Assembly: GCA_964604135.1 (NCBI GenBank)
Contig: CAZRXU010000044.1
Location: 1-19,313, forward strand
Length of the DNA: 19,313 bases
DNA from: Sabulitectum sp964604135
Lineage (GTDB): Bacteria; Fermentibacterota; Fermentibacteria; Fermentibacterales; JCC-6
Reading direction: 5' to 3'
Each line of letters starts with the position of its first letter. Positions within the stretch are counted from its first letter, which is position 1. Positions 7,601 through 15,668 of the stretch are shown in pieces. The position numbers and the translations under genes are program-made. A model generated the notes under the pieces. That model was not told where the DNA came from, made no database searches, and saw only the letters and a list, made by a program, of their open reading frames with translations.

Positions 7601-10256
7601 GTTCATCCGCAGAGTGCAGCGTATCCAGACCTGTGTCTTCAGTTGTCGACATTATTCCATCCGAGTTTAAATCCTCGGTATCAAGCCTGTCGTTAGCCTG
7701 CCGGACAAGTTCATCTCCAACTCGTTCAAGCCAGTATGTATCTTCATCAATTCTCTCCCCAAGATCAATGTACAGGTTTGCACCGGTGGCGCAGCCTGTA
7801 GCTCTGACATAAAGGGAAAGGTGTGTTTTCTGTGAGAAATCAGCACCGTACCTTTCAATACACCTCTGGAATCCGCCCCAGGAACCGGTCGGGTTGCTGG
7901 AATCGGGTGTAAAAACAAACTGAAGAATACTGCTGAGCTTCTTCATGGCATCGTTACCTGTTTCTCCGGGAACAATGTCGTGGAGTGACCACCTGTCTGT
8001 TGCGTTGTACCATCTGCATTCCCCTGCGGGAGACAGAAAAGATGAACCGTTCACAGGCTTTGAACAGTAAAACCATGCGGAACGCGATTGCCCAATGGGA
8101 AATGTAGACTCGGATCCCTCCATATCATCAAGCCACGCCTTGCTCTCGCCGGAAGGCAGACTCACTGCCATTTCGCCGGAAAGAACTACCCGGCTCTCAG
8201 CCTCGGTGTTAACCAGCGGTATCATATTCACTGCATCAGTAAGAAACTCCGGTCTGGCCTCCAGATGCAGATCAGCATCGAAAACTGTTGTTCCAAATGC
8301 TCCCTCACCAACTCTGGGGCGGTCATCAGGAGAACTGGCACTTTCGTACATCATGGTTCCGCCAAGCCACGAATGGCTACCCATACTGTAAACTACCCTT
8401 GCCCCCAGAAGCGTCTTGGATACAGCGCTGAAAAAAGGCACATACTCGAAAGTAACCCTCAGTGTGTTGGCCGGATCCTGGGCAAGATCAGCTGCTTCAC
8501 CCATAAGTGTAAGCAGACCTACTTCATAAATTATGGTGTAATCAGTACCCCTTACCAGTGTTTTTGCCTGCCCGGCTACGGTAAGAGTAACCTTCTCACT
8601 GCCCTCAACAATGCCCATATGCCCGAGTGAATAAGTAGTTGAAGCAGCTCTGTAACTGACCCTCATATAGTACAGAGATTGGTTCATCGATGGATTTTTA
8701 TCGGTGTAAACAACCGCGTTGGGATAGTCCAGCGCCGGATTTGTAAAAGGTCTGCTCTCCGGGAAAATGATGAAGCCATTGTCCCAATCCATGGTAACAT
8801 CTTCATCGTACATCAAACCATCGCCGTTTGTATCAAGCCCCAGTATCTGAGTAAATGGAATTCCGTTCTGAATTGAAACCGGATCTTCGCCAGCCCTCTG
8901 CAGAAAAATATCGCAGTTAAAACTCTCTCTTACAATGTTGTTAGCCCCAAGGAAATAGTAATTCCTCATCTCGTACTGCCACGAAAAATCCGTAGCAAGG
9001 GGGTTAGACTGCTTAATCAGTTTCAGGTTGTAAGGGCCACCAGCAGGAGCAACGCCAACAGTATCTCCAGCCAGGGTTATCAGAGCCACCGCTACAGTGT
9101 AATTGTCATTCACCGGGCTGATAAATCTTATTGTTCTTCCAGAGTCTACAAGAACAAAGTCTTTGTCCAGACCGTACTCCAGTTCGTCCCACCACCCTGA
9201 CCCGGTTTCCTCTGTACCGGATGGTGTCGGTATAAACCAAGTGCCCTCTACAGCACCTGTTTCCAGATTGTTTGTTCCAATACCGTCATCAATGAATATG
9301 CGAATGTGAAGCGGATCCATGTACGGTGCTGAAACAGTGTCAGGAAATGCCCTGAAAAAATAGTTGTTTGCCGGGCGAATATCCAAAATTGAATCATTAA
9401 CAAGGGAAGCCTGTCCAACAAAGTCGGAACTCTCAGTTGAACTTCCCTCTTTGCTTGCGATTGCTGTAATATCCAGTGGGCCCGCCTGGGCTATCAGCTT
9501 TGCTCCGAACAGCCCCTGATGGGGTATGGAATAGCTGATAAACTCGGGACCTGTAATCGACAGATTCACATCACCAAGCTCGATAGATTGAACAATTTCG
9601 TCGTCGTCTCCATCGTAATTCAAGCTGACACTGTAGTCGGAACCGATCTGCCTCTGACTGTCATGGTCAACGGCAACATGTATTTTTTCGCCTATGGTAC
9701 CGTCAAGACGTATTCGAAGATCCTGCTCCATCTTCAGATCGGGAAAAAGTGACGTACTGGAACCCTCAACATTCACCCTGTTGGGGTAGATATGGCTGAC
9801 TCCTGAGATGGAAATTGTCTGGTGCCCTGATATGTCCAGCTGCCCCCCTGTACCGATGGCATCACTGATCAGACCTGGCATGGATATTGGAAGATAGATT
9901 GTTGGAAGCAGATGCCCTCTTGACCCGCTGTTGCGAATCCCGTTCCTGGCATTGGTTTCCGTCCACTGTTTCCAGGTACTCCACCCTATCAGCCGTGACC
10001 GTACCCCGGAAAGAGACCACGTTCTTGATGTAGCCAAAGGGTACCCCTTGTACATCAGCCTGTAACTGATACCCCTTCCAACAAGACTGGACCACACTTC
10101 AACCTGGGTGGAAGGCAGGCTCACAAGCCATGGAAGAGAATCCTGATACCAGTAACCTGGATTCTCATCTATCAGTGAGAAGCTGCGCACACCACCGGTT
10201 GCCAAAGCCCGGGGTACTATTAATAAGATCAGCACCAGAATTAAAAGTCTTTTCAT
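4647..10256 (-). CDS. sprA: SprA/Sov-like giant outer-membrane protein
   Basis: A 1869-residue exported protein of the SprA (Sov) family, whose known members form the large outer-membrane translocon of the type IX secretion system and support gliding. The signal peptide MKRLLILVLILLIVPRALA is visible, with likely cleavage after ALA. Family-like blocks in order: HQGLFGAKLIAQAG near 265; ILGLDTNGDG with IIFPESRPF near 470-500 (compare the SprA LGLD and FPvlePFG blocks); WLDDMEGSESTF near 705 (compare vDDFEGsq); two LDTEDLN(S/R)(D/N)G segments near 858 and 924; GNRWKPNS near 1015 (compare GNqWr). From about 1200 onward it is rich in alternating polar/aromatic strands and ends in VTINF, as outer-membrane barrels do. 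I chose the ATG at 10256 over the upstream one at 10325 because GAGGTGAA precedes it and the signal peptide then begins properly. It is shorter than the flavobacterial protein (about 2400 aa). No other type IX gene is in view. Confidence 0.83.
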   Translation of the reverse strand: MKRLLILVLILLIVPRALATGGVRSFSLIDENPGYWYQDSLPWLVSLPSTQVEVWSSLVGRGISYRLMYKGYPLATSRTWSLSGVRSRLIGWSTWKQWTETNARNGIRNSGSRGHLLPTIYLPISMPGLISDAIGTGGQLDISGHQTISISGVSHIYPNRVNVEGSSTSLFPDLKMEQDLRIRLDGTIGEKIHVAVDHDSQRQIGSDYSVSLNYDGDDDEIVQSIELGDVNLSITGPEFISYSIPHQGLFGAKLIAQAGPLDITAIASKEGSSTESSDFVGQASLVNDSILDIRPANNYFFRAFPDTVSAPYMDPLHIRIFIDDGIGTNNLETGAVEGTWFIPTPSGTEETGSGWWDELEYGLDKDFVLVDSGRTIRFISPVNDNYTVAVALITLAGDTVGVAPAGGPYNLKLIKQSNPLATDFSWQYEMRNYYFLGANNIVRESFNCDIFLQRAGEDPVSIQNGIPFTQILGLDTNGDGLMYDEDVTMDWDNGFIIFPESRPFTNPALDYPNAVVYTDKNPSMNQSLYYMRVSYRAASTTYSLGHMGIVEGSEKVTLTVAGQAKTLVRGTDYTIIYEVGLLTLMGEAADLAQDPANTLRVTFEYVPFFSAVSKTLLGARVVYSMGSHSWLGGTMMYESASSPDDRPRVGEGAFGTTVFDADLHLEARPEFLTDAVNMIPLVNTEAESRVVLSGEMAVSLPSGESKAWLDDMEGSESTFPIGQSRSAWFYCSKPVNGSSFLSPAGECRWYNATDRWSLHDIVPGETGNDAMKKLSSILQFVFTPDSSNPTGSWGGFQRCIERYGADFSQKTHLSLYVRATGCATGANLYIDLGERIDEDTYWLERVGDELVRQANDRLDTEDLNSDGIMSTTEDTGLDTLHSADEPGYSSGNPDPNHDNYRYEAGDSLNVRFDAINNCENNGRLDTEDLNRNGVLDRSNAFFRVRIPLDNPEYIVSTSSSGWMLIQVPLDDSLLVSVPSFCTGSPTWEKITYARVWTDGFTQQDTLEFYDMGLVGNRWKPNSITLWEPIGIPIEPEESFTVSVVNNRQNQDYIDNPPPGIDPGKDREGEPKLEQSVCMDCSELLSGHQGVARQTFYSTENYTQYRSLSFPFYGSSQGGEMFLQLGRDSLNYYAVFAEIQPGWQVVTVELQDLVDLKAMRDQTGEDNLRSGNLAVVGNPSLSEVMMLGLGVRNTNLPVLNSQVWVDDITVKGHYLEPGNAHRVSGDIDFADMLSMSGDYRMIDDDFHGLGKTSGTGTTVTRYTASSTLNIDRFTPPVWNWLLPATYAWSRSFTEPRYATNSDIRLEGDETWLYRTESNQWDTSIQWRRSGRSDDFAGRYLFDPVHIRHALGRGWGRTPTTRDSTENENVSFTYDLSLGRMSLFRMPILEDIRFRPTRFGFGASWKRGRNVMYDIANQDTVQTRNDIERVLLTDGNVSFNPWKGLTASYSLSVRRDMYYPWNEPRTGINIGREVSRNQNVSVGQEINFWNFLKPRMSWDARYGMVRLSPHTSTGADTLSSPDVGCDVTARLNLRLGLAHTLRSIARLRDERLDEDALPGSPRWLLSKMERWADRITDPNIVFSRSRGSDYNDVPFLPSSGYQFGFEPGIEGLDPYNRTTSNSVQVSGGYRPTNTMSVRVEYNDSDNKSFYSGFWNRTDNTTWPSVTVSWSGLERYAPLAFLRNGSVSSGYKLETSTSSRVEGDSLTPVSKSETSRWSPLFSFTGSFDNRVQLTLSDNMSSTETRNYTGTSAVVRSGNNSAQLKLTYSFSAPGGLAIPIPILDRLRLSFRSDLTTSLSITRSTLRSEVTGGQSGETQVQSDKTEWRIEPSASYDFGTVTASMTAIYGWKKDKVNNQYDQKDVGLNLSVTINF

Positions 10257-10264
10257 TTCACCTC
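10257..10264 (-). promoter_or_regulatory. Ribosome binding site deciding the sprA start
   Basis: Minus-strand GAGGTGAA directly before the ATG at 10256. It matches the anti-SD complement AGGTGA and favours this start over the in-frame ATG 69 bases upstream. Confidence 0.6.
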
Positions 10265-10305
10265 GTAGTGTAGTATCCATCAACAGGAGCCATGTTCCAG
10301 CAAAT

Positions 10306-10334
10306 ATGACAGACAAGCCCCACATCGGTATAAT
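10306..10334 (+). promoter_or_regulatory. Sigma70-like promoter for lptF-lptG
   Basis: ATGACA at 10306-10311 (5 of 6 to TTGACA), a 17-base spacer, then a perfect TATAAT at 10329-10334. It faces the lptF start 45 bases downstream and lies in the short divergent gap between sprA and lptF. If the housekeeping sigma factor here uses a Bacteroidetes-type consensus, this match would be fortuitous. Confidence 0.55.
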
Positions 10335-10379
10335 TCATCATCAGTCAACAGTCAGGCAAGCGTCTATCATGGGAATTCA

Positions 10380-11720
10380 ATGAAAAAGTTGCAAGTATAC
10401 GTACTGAAAGAGTTCTTTCCACCATTCCTGCTTTCGCTTGGTTTGTTCACCTTTATCATGCTGCTCGATAAGCTTCTCGACCTTCTCGACCTCATTGTAA
10501 GCAAGGGTGTTCCCATGCGCAATGTGGTAGAGATTTTCCTGCTTCTTCTCCCCTCCATGATTGCCGTTGTTATTCCCATGGGTGTTCTGGCCGGTATTCT
10601 TATCGCAGTAGGCAGGCTTTCCGGTGATCTGGAAATAACCGCCATGAAAGCCAGTGGAGCCTCTATCTACAATATCATGTTTCCTCTTGGACTGGTGGCC
10701 CTCATCATTGCAGGCATTCTTGTGGTGTTCAACAACAGCGTTCTTCCCGAGGCCAATCATGTTGCCAGAAATCTTCTGCTGGACATCGGAACCATGAGAC
10801 CCACTGCGAGAATAGAACCGGGAATGTTTGTTGATGAAGTGGAAAACTACAGAATTTTTGTTCAGGAGAAAGACGATCTTACAGGTAAACTAATCGGCGT
10901 TGTCATTCACACCAGTACACCGGGAGCCCCTGCCAGAACTATTACAGCCATGGAAGGCACCATGGAGCCTGTAGGTGCCAACCACCTCAGGCTGACTCTG
11001 GAAGACGGCCAGATGCACGAAAAAGACAGGGAGAACGGTTACAGATATGCTTCGTTTTCAAGTTACATAATAGATATTGCTCGGTCTGAAGAACTGGTGC
11101 GGCATGACAGAAACAGCCGTGGAGACAGGGAGATGTCTACTGAACAGATGAATTTATTTGTTGACAGCCTCGGGGAAAGACGAACTCTCTTGAAAGACAG
11201 TATTTCGTCTGTAGCCCATACTTTTTTCGCTTCTCTCGACGACGGAAGCAACCCTGTTGCCACAGGAGACAGCACCAGAATGCTTAGAAACACTATGACC
11301 TGGCTCACCAGTGTGTCCACGGATCTGATTCTTCTTAACGAACAAGTAAGAAGCCTCCAGCGAAACATCGGCAAATACAATGTGGAAATTCACAAGAAAT
11401 ACTCAATTCCTTTTGCATGCATAGTTTTTGTTCTTCTGGGAGTGCCTCTTGGCCTCTCCTCAAAAAACTCCAACACTGGTCTGGCTGTAACCATGAGCCT
11501 TGTTTTTATTCTTGTGTACTACTTCTTCCTTATAGCCGGCGAACAACTGGCCGACAGAGGAAGAATTTCGGCTTGGGCAGCCATGTGGTCGCCAAACATT
11601 CTGCTTGGCGTGCTGGGCGTGTACCTTACCTATCGCAGTATGCGTGAAGGGCATCCTATTCCTCTGCCTGATTTCAAGGAGCTGCTGAAGAGATTCAAGG
11701 GAAGGAAACAGAGGAAATGA
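10380..11720 (+). CDS. lptF: LptF/LptG family lipopolysaccharide export permease (LptF position)
   Basis: Inner-membrane permease subunit of the LptB2FG transporter, which extracts lipopolysaccharide and passes it to the periplasmic bridge. 446 residues. Membrane segments: one after the N-terminal LQVYVLKEFFPPFLLSLGLFTFIML, a pair near 50-75 and 98-120 flanking the conserved GDLEITAMKASG cytoplasmic helix, a periplasmic beta domain (about 130-250), and a C-terminal cluster from about 340 (YSIPFACIVFVLLGVPLGL). Between MSTEQMNLFVDSL (about 252) and VEIHKKYSIP (about 335) lies a helical stretch of about 85 residues. The partner gene has only about 30 residues at the same place, which explains the above-average length. 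The start is the first ATG after the promoter; the ribosome binding site is weak. It overlaps lptG by ATGA, so the two are coupled. Confidence 0.87.
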   Translation: MKKLQVYVLKEFFPPFLLSLGLFTFIMLLDKLLDLLDLIVSKGVPMRNVVEIFLLLLPSMIAVVIPMGVLAGILIAVGRLSGDLEITAMKASGASIYNIMFPLGLVALIIAGILVVFNNSVLPEANHVARNLLLDIGTMRPTARIEPGMFVDEVENYRIFVQEKDDLTGKLIGVVIHTSTPGAPARTITAMEGTMEPVGANHLRLTLEDGQMHEKDRENGYRYASFSSYIIDIARSEELVRHDRNSRGDREMSTEQMNLFVDSLGERRTLLKDSISSVAHTFFASLDDGSNPVATGDSTRMLRNTMTWLTSVSTDLILLNEQVRSLQRNIGKYNVEIHKKYSIPFACIVFVLLGVPLGLSSKNSNTGLAVTMSLVFILVYYFFLIAGEQLADRGRISAWAAMWSPNILLGVLGVYLTYRSMREGHPIPLPDFKELLKRFKGRKQRK

Positions 11721-12802
11721 AGCTGCTGGACAGATATCTTGCGTGGCATTTTTTGAAGATGATCTTCATGGCAGTGCTTTCGTTCACAGTAATCTTCGTT
11801 ACTGTAAATGCCTTTGATCACTTCAGCAGATGGGTTGACAAGGATGTTACAGTGTCTGCATTCCTGCGCTACTACTTCTTTGGGCTTCCCTATATAATTG
11901 TTCTGGTGACTCCCATCGCCGTGCTGATATGTTCACTTCTTCTGGTTACCGGAATGGCCAGAAACAACGAACTCACCGCCATGCGGGCAACAGGGGTTTC
12001 AATTCCAAGGATTTTCCTTCCCCTTATAGCAGTTGGCTTCTTCATAAGTATTTTCACACTTGTGGTGGGAGACTTTGTAATGGCTGATGCCAACTACCTA
12101 CAAGCACAGGTGAAAAGAGTTGAAATTGACGGCAGAGACCCTATCAACTATCTGATGCGTAATGATTTCGCCCACAGAACTCTTGACGGAGCAATAGTTG
12201 AGATCGGGCTTTTCGACGGGCAACATGAAACTATTTCCAGAGGCATTGTGGAGTGGTTCGATGACAGCCTGAGGGTAACAAGAAGAGTTGATGCACAGAG
12301 ACTGACCTACATAGACTCGGTGTGGACGGGAATAGCTGCCGAGGAACGGCGGTTCTCCCCCACAGGAGAGATGTCTTTCACTCTGTACGACACACTTCCA
12401 CTGCCTGAGATTGCAGACACACCTGAAGACTTTGGAAGCAGAAGAAAAAGTGCTGCTGAAATGAATATTTTTGAACTCCGGGAACACATCGGAAGAATAA
12501 GAACTGCCGGGGGAAACCCAACAGGCGACCTTGTGGAGTTCTGGCTTACCCTGTTTTTCCCTTTTTCCACTTTGATAATGGTTCTTGTAGGTGCTCCCCT
12601 TGCCACAAGCAATCCCCGAAGCGGCAAATCAACCAGCATCGGCCTTGCTGTGCTTCTGGGGTTTATATTCTTTTCTCTGGCCAGATTCGGCCAGACCCTT
12701 GGACACAAAGGTGCCCTGGAACCCATTATTGCAGCAGCTCTTCCCGAAACTGTTTTTATTCTGCTTGGTGTATGGCTGTTTCGCAGGGCGGGACAGCAGT
12801 AA
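11717..12802 (+). CDS. lptG: LptF/LptG family lipopolysaccharide export permease (LptG position)
   Basis: Second permease subunit of the LPS exporter, 361 residues, the family's usual length. Same architecture as its partner: an N-terminal amphipathic start (LLDRYLAWHFLKMIFMAVLSFTVIF), a second and third membrane segment around the coupling-helix motif NNELTAMRATGVSI (about 75-90), a periplasmic domain (about 120-240), and three C-terminal membrane segments with LFFPFSTLIMVLVGAPLA and GLAVLLGFIFFSLARFGQTLG. The ATG at 11717 overlaps the lptF stop and is preceded by GAGGAA. The cytoplasmic ATPase LptB and the bridge proteins are not in this window. Confidence 0.86.
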   Translation: MKLLDRYLAWHFLKMIFMAVLSFTVIFVTVNAFDHFSRWVDKDVTVSAFLRYYFFGLPYIIVLVTPIAVLICSLLLVTGMARNNELTAMRATGVSIPRIFLPLIAVGFFISIFTLVVGDFVMADANYLQAQVKRVEIDGRDPINYLMRNDFAHRTLDGAIVEIGLFDGQHETISRGIVEWFDDSLRVTRRVDAQRLTYIDSVWTGIAAEERRFSPTGEMSFTLYDTLPLPEIADTPEDFGSRRKSAAEMNIFELREHIGRIRTAGGNPTGDLVEFWLTLFFPFSTLIMVLVGAPLATSNPRSGKSTSIGLAVLLGFIFFSLARFGQTLGHKGALEPIIAAALPETVFILLGVWLFRRAGQQ

Positions 12803-12913
12803 AAACACTATTTCCTTACAGAGCTATTGCAATACTCACACCATTTTCGGTATGGTTCCGGTATTCGTTGCTCGTGGTAACCTATGAGCAGGTTTGTTAA
12901 GTCTTTATACCAA

Positions 12914-12919
12914 TGGAGG
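12914..12919 (+). promoter_or_regulatory. Ribosome binding site deciding the serC start
   Basis: TGGAGG five bases before the ATG at 12925. The upstream in-frame ATG at 12913 overlaps this site, so the later start is preferred. Confidence 0.65.
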
Positions 12920-12924
12920 CAGTA

Positions 12925-14013
12925 ATGGCTCGCAGAGTACATAACTTCTTTGCCGGACCCGCAGCACTTCCCTGGGAAGTGGTAAAAAAAGCAGCAGAAA
13001 CAGGAGTTCTTGAGTTTGACGGACAGGGAATGTCAGTCATGGAGATATCTCACAGATCCAAGCCATTCGATAAGATGTTTAAAAATACCCAGAACAATAT
13101 GCTTAAAATTATGGGCCTGAGCTCTGATGAATACTCTGTGCTGTTCGTAGGCGGCGGAGCAAGCTCTCAATTCTTCCATATCCCGTTCAATTTCCTCAAA
13201 GAAGGCATGACCGCAGATTATATCAACACTGGTGTCTGGTCAAAGAAAGCAATCAAGGAAGCACAGTACTTTGGAAGAGTGAATGTAGCTGCCTCCAGTG
13301 AAGACAAACTTTTCTCTTACATACCAAAACAGTTCAACCTTACGCCTGGTGCTGCTTATGTTCACACCACAAGCAACAACACAATCTACGGTACTGAGAT
13401 GTGGAGTTTTCCGGATACTGGTGATGTACCTCATATCTGCGATATGTCCAGTGATTTCCTTTCCCACCCAATGGATTTCAGCAAGTTCAGCATGATCTAC
13501 GCAGGTGCTCAGAAAAACATCGGCCCTTCTGGTACAGTTGCCGTAGTTATAAAAAGAAGCTTTGCAGATCAGGCAAGGGAAGACATACCGACAATGGTCA
13601 ACTACAGAACCCACATAGCGAAAGACAGCCTGTTTAACACACCACCCAGCCTTCCTGTACACGTAGTCGGTCTTGTGATGGAATGGATTCTGGAAAATGG
13701 CGGTCTTGAAGGCATCGCTGCAATAAACAAGAAAAAGGCAGATCTTCTTTACGGCACAATGGACGACAGCAACGGTTACTTCGTACCTCATGTGAAGGAT
13801 ATTGCCAGTCGCAGTTTCATGAATGTAACATTCCGTCTTCCATCTGAAGAATTGGAAAAGAAATTTGTTGCTGAAGGCGCCGAGCGCAACCTCCTGGGCC
13901 TGAAAGGCCACCGCTCAGTCGGCGGATGCCGTGCATCCATCTACAATGCAGTTTCCTACGAATCTGTTTCAGCTCTTGTAGACTTCATGAAAGACTTCAG
14001 AGCCAACAACTAG
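12925..14013 (+). CDS. serC: Phosphoserine aminotransferase
   Basis: PLP enzyme (class V aminotransferase) converting 3-phosphohydroxypyruvate and glutamate to phosphoserine and 2-oxoglutarate in serine synthesis; it can also act in the pyridoxal phosphate pathway. 362 residues, the usual size. Seen: N-terminal HNFFAGPAALP, SHRSKPFDKMF, the cofactor-binding GGGASSQFF, and the Schiff-base lysine in AGAQKNIGPSG (Lys197). The substrate-phosphate region GHRSVGGCRASIYNA is near the end. It follows lptG by about 120 bases and has its own good ribosome binding site. A weak promoter-like pair (TTGCAA at 12827, TATGGT at 12851, 18-base spacer) lies in the gap. A strong hairpin terminator follows the stop codon, so this looks like a largely independent transcript. 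No serA or serB is visible. Confidence 0.95.
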   Translation: MARRVHNFFAGPAALPWEVVKKAAETGVLEFDGQGMSVMEISHRSKPFDKMFKNTQNNMLKIMGLSSDEYSVLFVGGGASSQFFHIPFNFLKEGMTADYINTGVWSKKAIKEAQYFGRVNVAASSEDKLFSYIPKQFNLTPGAAYVHTTSNNTIYGTEMWSFPDTGDVPHICDMSSDFLSHPMDFSKFSMIYAGAQKNIGPSGTVAVVIKRSFADQAREDIPTMVNYRTHIAKDSLFNTPPSLPVHVVGLVMEWILENGGLEGIAAINKKKADLLYGTMDDSNGYFVPHVKDIASRSFMNVTFRLPSEELEKKFVAEGAERNLLGLKGHRSVGGCRASIYNAVSYESVSALVDFMKDFRANN

Positions 14014-14024
14014 GGTCTTCAAAG

Positions 14025-14053
14025 AAGCGCCGCATCTTAAGTGCGGCGCTTTT
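14025..14053 (+). terminator. Intrinsic terminator after serC
   Basis: Perfect 10-bp stem AAGCGCCGCA / TGCGGCGCTT with a 7-base loop (TCTTAAG), ending in a short TTTT run. It begins 12 bases after the serC stop. Confidence 0.85.
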
Positions 14054-14072
14054 CCTGCAATAAGGACATACG

Positions 14073-15668
14073 ATGCAGAGATTGCCTACTCGAACTTTTA
14101 TTAAAAGTAACATTCCTTGGCTAATTATCCTGCTGGCAACAGGTTTGGCTACAAGAGTTCCCCATCTGATCTCCTATTTTTCTTTTTCCTCAGAAACTGC
14201 CCTCACCTACTTTCCAACTCTTGCATCTGCCAGATTCGAGCAATGCGCAAAAGCCCTTGTTGATGGAACCGCCTCAGGAGATGCTTTTTCCTATGCAAGC
14301 CCGCTTTACATTTTACTTCTCGGACCACTTTACGCAGTTGGCATTACCAATTTAATTGTGTTTCTTTTGCAGAGCATCACAAGTGTTGTTTCAGCGTTTC
14401 TAATGTTCACTATCTCATTGAGGCTCAATTCGTCAAGAATTCTAGCTCTATCTGGTACTGTTTTGTGGCTGTTCTATGCCCCTGCAGCTTTCTATGAAAT
14501 GACGCTACTGCCTGTAAGTCTCCTGACTCTTCTGGTACTGCTGTGGGCACTTCAAGAACTGAACAGTAACAAAAATAATGCTATGTCTTTTAAACAGGGA
14601 GTTGTTTCCGGCATGGTGACCGGGCTTCGGCCACCACTGATTTTTCTCGGTGTTTTCTCTCTTCTGAGTTTTTTCAAGAAAAAACAGTATCTGCAGTCTC
14701 TATCAATGCTGACAGGTCTCCTCATTCCGCTGCTTATTCTGTGTGTATACCATTCAACGCAAAGGGGCAGCTTCAGTCCATTTGTATCAGCGACTGGTAT
14801 CAACCTTGTTCTCGGCCATGCAGATGGCGCTTCCGGCTATGGGCCGCCAATCGCTGAATACGGTCTTATTGAGAACCCCGCTGAAGACATTCACCAGGTG
14901 GCTGCAAAAGTTGCAGCTGAAAATGGAGCAAATTCATCGTCGGAAGCAAACTCTTTCTGGCTGAACAAGGCAATCACATGGATTATAGATAATCCCGAAG
15001 GGGAACTGAAACTACTGGAAATAAAATTGGGGGGATTCCTGGGATACAGACCTTATGGTTCCTATTATGATCTGGATAGAGACATAGAGAACGATCACTC
15101 GCTAAACCACTTAATAGTTCCAAGATACCTTCTTGTTGCATTTATAGCCATAGGAATAGTTCCATTTCTGTTATTCAACAAAGACAACAGGATTCTGGCA
15201 CTGCCTGTTCTTATTGCTATGGCAGCATCTCTAGGTTTTGTACACTCAGAGAGATTCTGGCTTCCAGCAGTACCTGTTTCACTGGCAATATCTGTTTCAG
15301 GTCTGCAACATCTCATCAACAATCCGATCGCCCGTACAAAGAGAATCGCAGTTTCAATTCTTCTTACCATTGTACTGATGCTGCCCGGATTAATCTGGCC
15401 GGTCCCGCAAATACCGGAAGGCCATTACCTCTACAACAGAGCAGCAAAAGCCTACAACATGAGGAACTACATTCTTGCACTTACTCTTTTTGAGAAAGCA
15501 GCGGAAGTTTCGCCGCAGGGAACAAGTACTTCAGTACATGCAAGAATGGAAGCTCTTAGAATCTCTCAAGCCTTGAATCTTGATGACAGAGTTCGTCTGC
15601 ATTCTCAACTGCTTCAACTGGAAATAGATGAAGCAGGCAGCGTTAACTTCCCGCCAGACTCGAATTAG
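14073..15668 (+). CDS. Multi-spanning GT-C/GT39-like glycosyltransferase-type membrane protein with TPR-like tail
   Basis: 531 residues, about ten hydrophobic segments between residues 10 and 455, then a soluble tail. The layout resembles GT-C glycosyltransferases of the GT39/ArnT kind, which move a sugar from a polyprenyl carrier on the outer face of the inner membrane. TM1 (WLIILLATGLATRVP) is followed by an external loop with an acidic residue (SSETALTYFP), an amphipathic stretch ending AKALVDG, then SPLYILLLGPLYAVG, comparable to the family's PPLY segment. The tail holds a TPR-like unit (LYNRAAKAYNMRNYILALTLFEKAAEVSP, split here as LYNRAAKAYNM and RNYILALTLFEKAAEVSP). The start is supported by AAGGA six bases upstream. 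It begins just 19 bases after the serC terminator. The substrate is not recognisable, and the family call rests on topology more than on motifs. Confidence 0.6.
   Translation: MQRLPTRTFIKSNIPWLIILLATGLATRVPHLISYFSFSSETALTYFPTLASARFEQCAKALVDGTASGDAFSYASPLYILLLGPLYAVGITNLIVFLLQSITSVVSAFLMFTISLRLNSSRILALSGTVLWLFYAPAAFYEMTLLPVSLLTLLVLLWALQELNSNKNNAMSFKQGVVSGMVTGLRPPLIFLGVFSLLSFFKKKQYLQSLSMLTGLLIPLLILCVYHSTQRGSFSPFVSATGINLVLGHADGASGYGPPIAEYGLIENPAEDIHQVAAKVAAENGANSSSEANSFWLNKAITWIIDNPEGELKLLEIKLGGFLGYRPYGSYYDLDRDIENDHSLNHLIVPRYLLVAFIAIGIVPFLLFNKDNRILALPVLIAMAASLGFVHSERFWLPAVPVSLAISVSGLQHLINNPIARTKRIAVSILLTIVLMLPGLIWPVPQIPEGHYLYNRAAKAYNMRNYILALTLFEKAAEVSPQGTSTSVHARMEALRISQALNLDDRVRLHSQLLQLEIDEAGSVNFPPDSN

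Noticed and set aside
8088..8630. Plus-strand open frame of 180 codons
   Set aside because: Antisense of the SprA-like gene in its most conserved part; no ribosome binding site or recognisable motif.
13240..13911. Minus-strand open frame of 223 codons
   Set aside because: Antisense of serC, which carries all its catalytic motifs.
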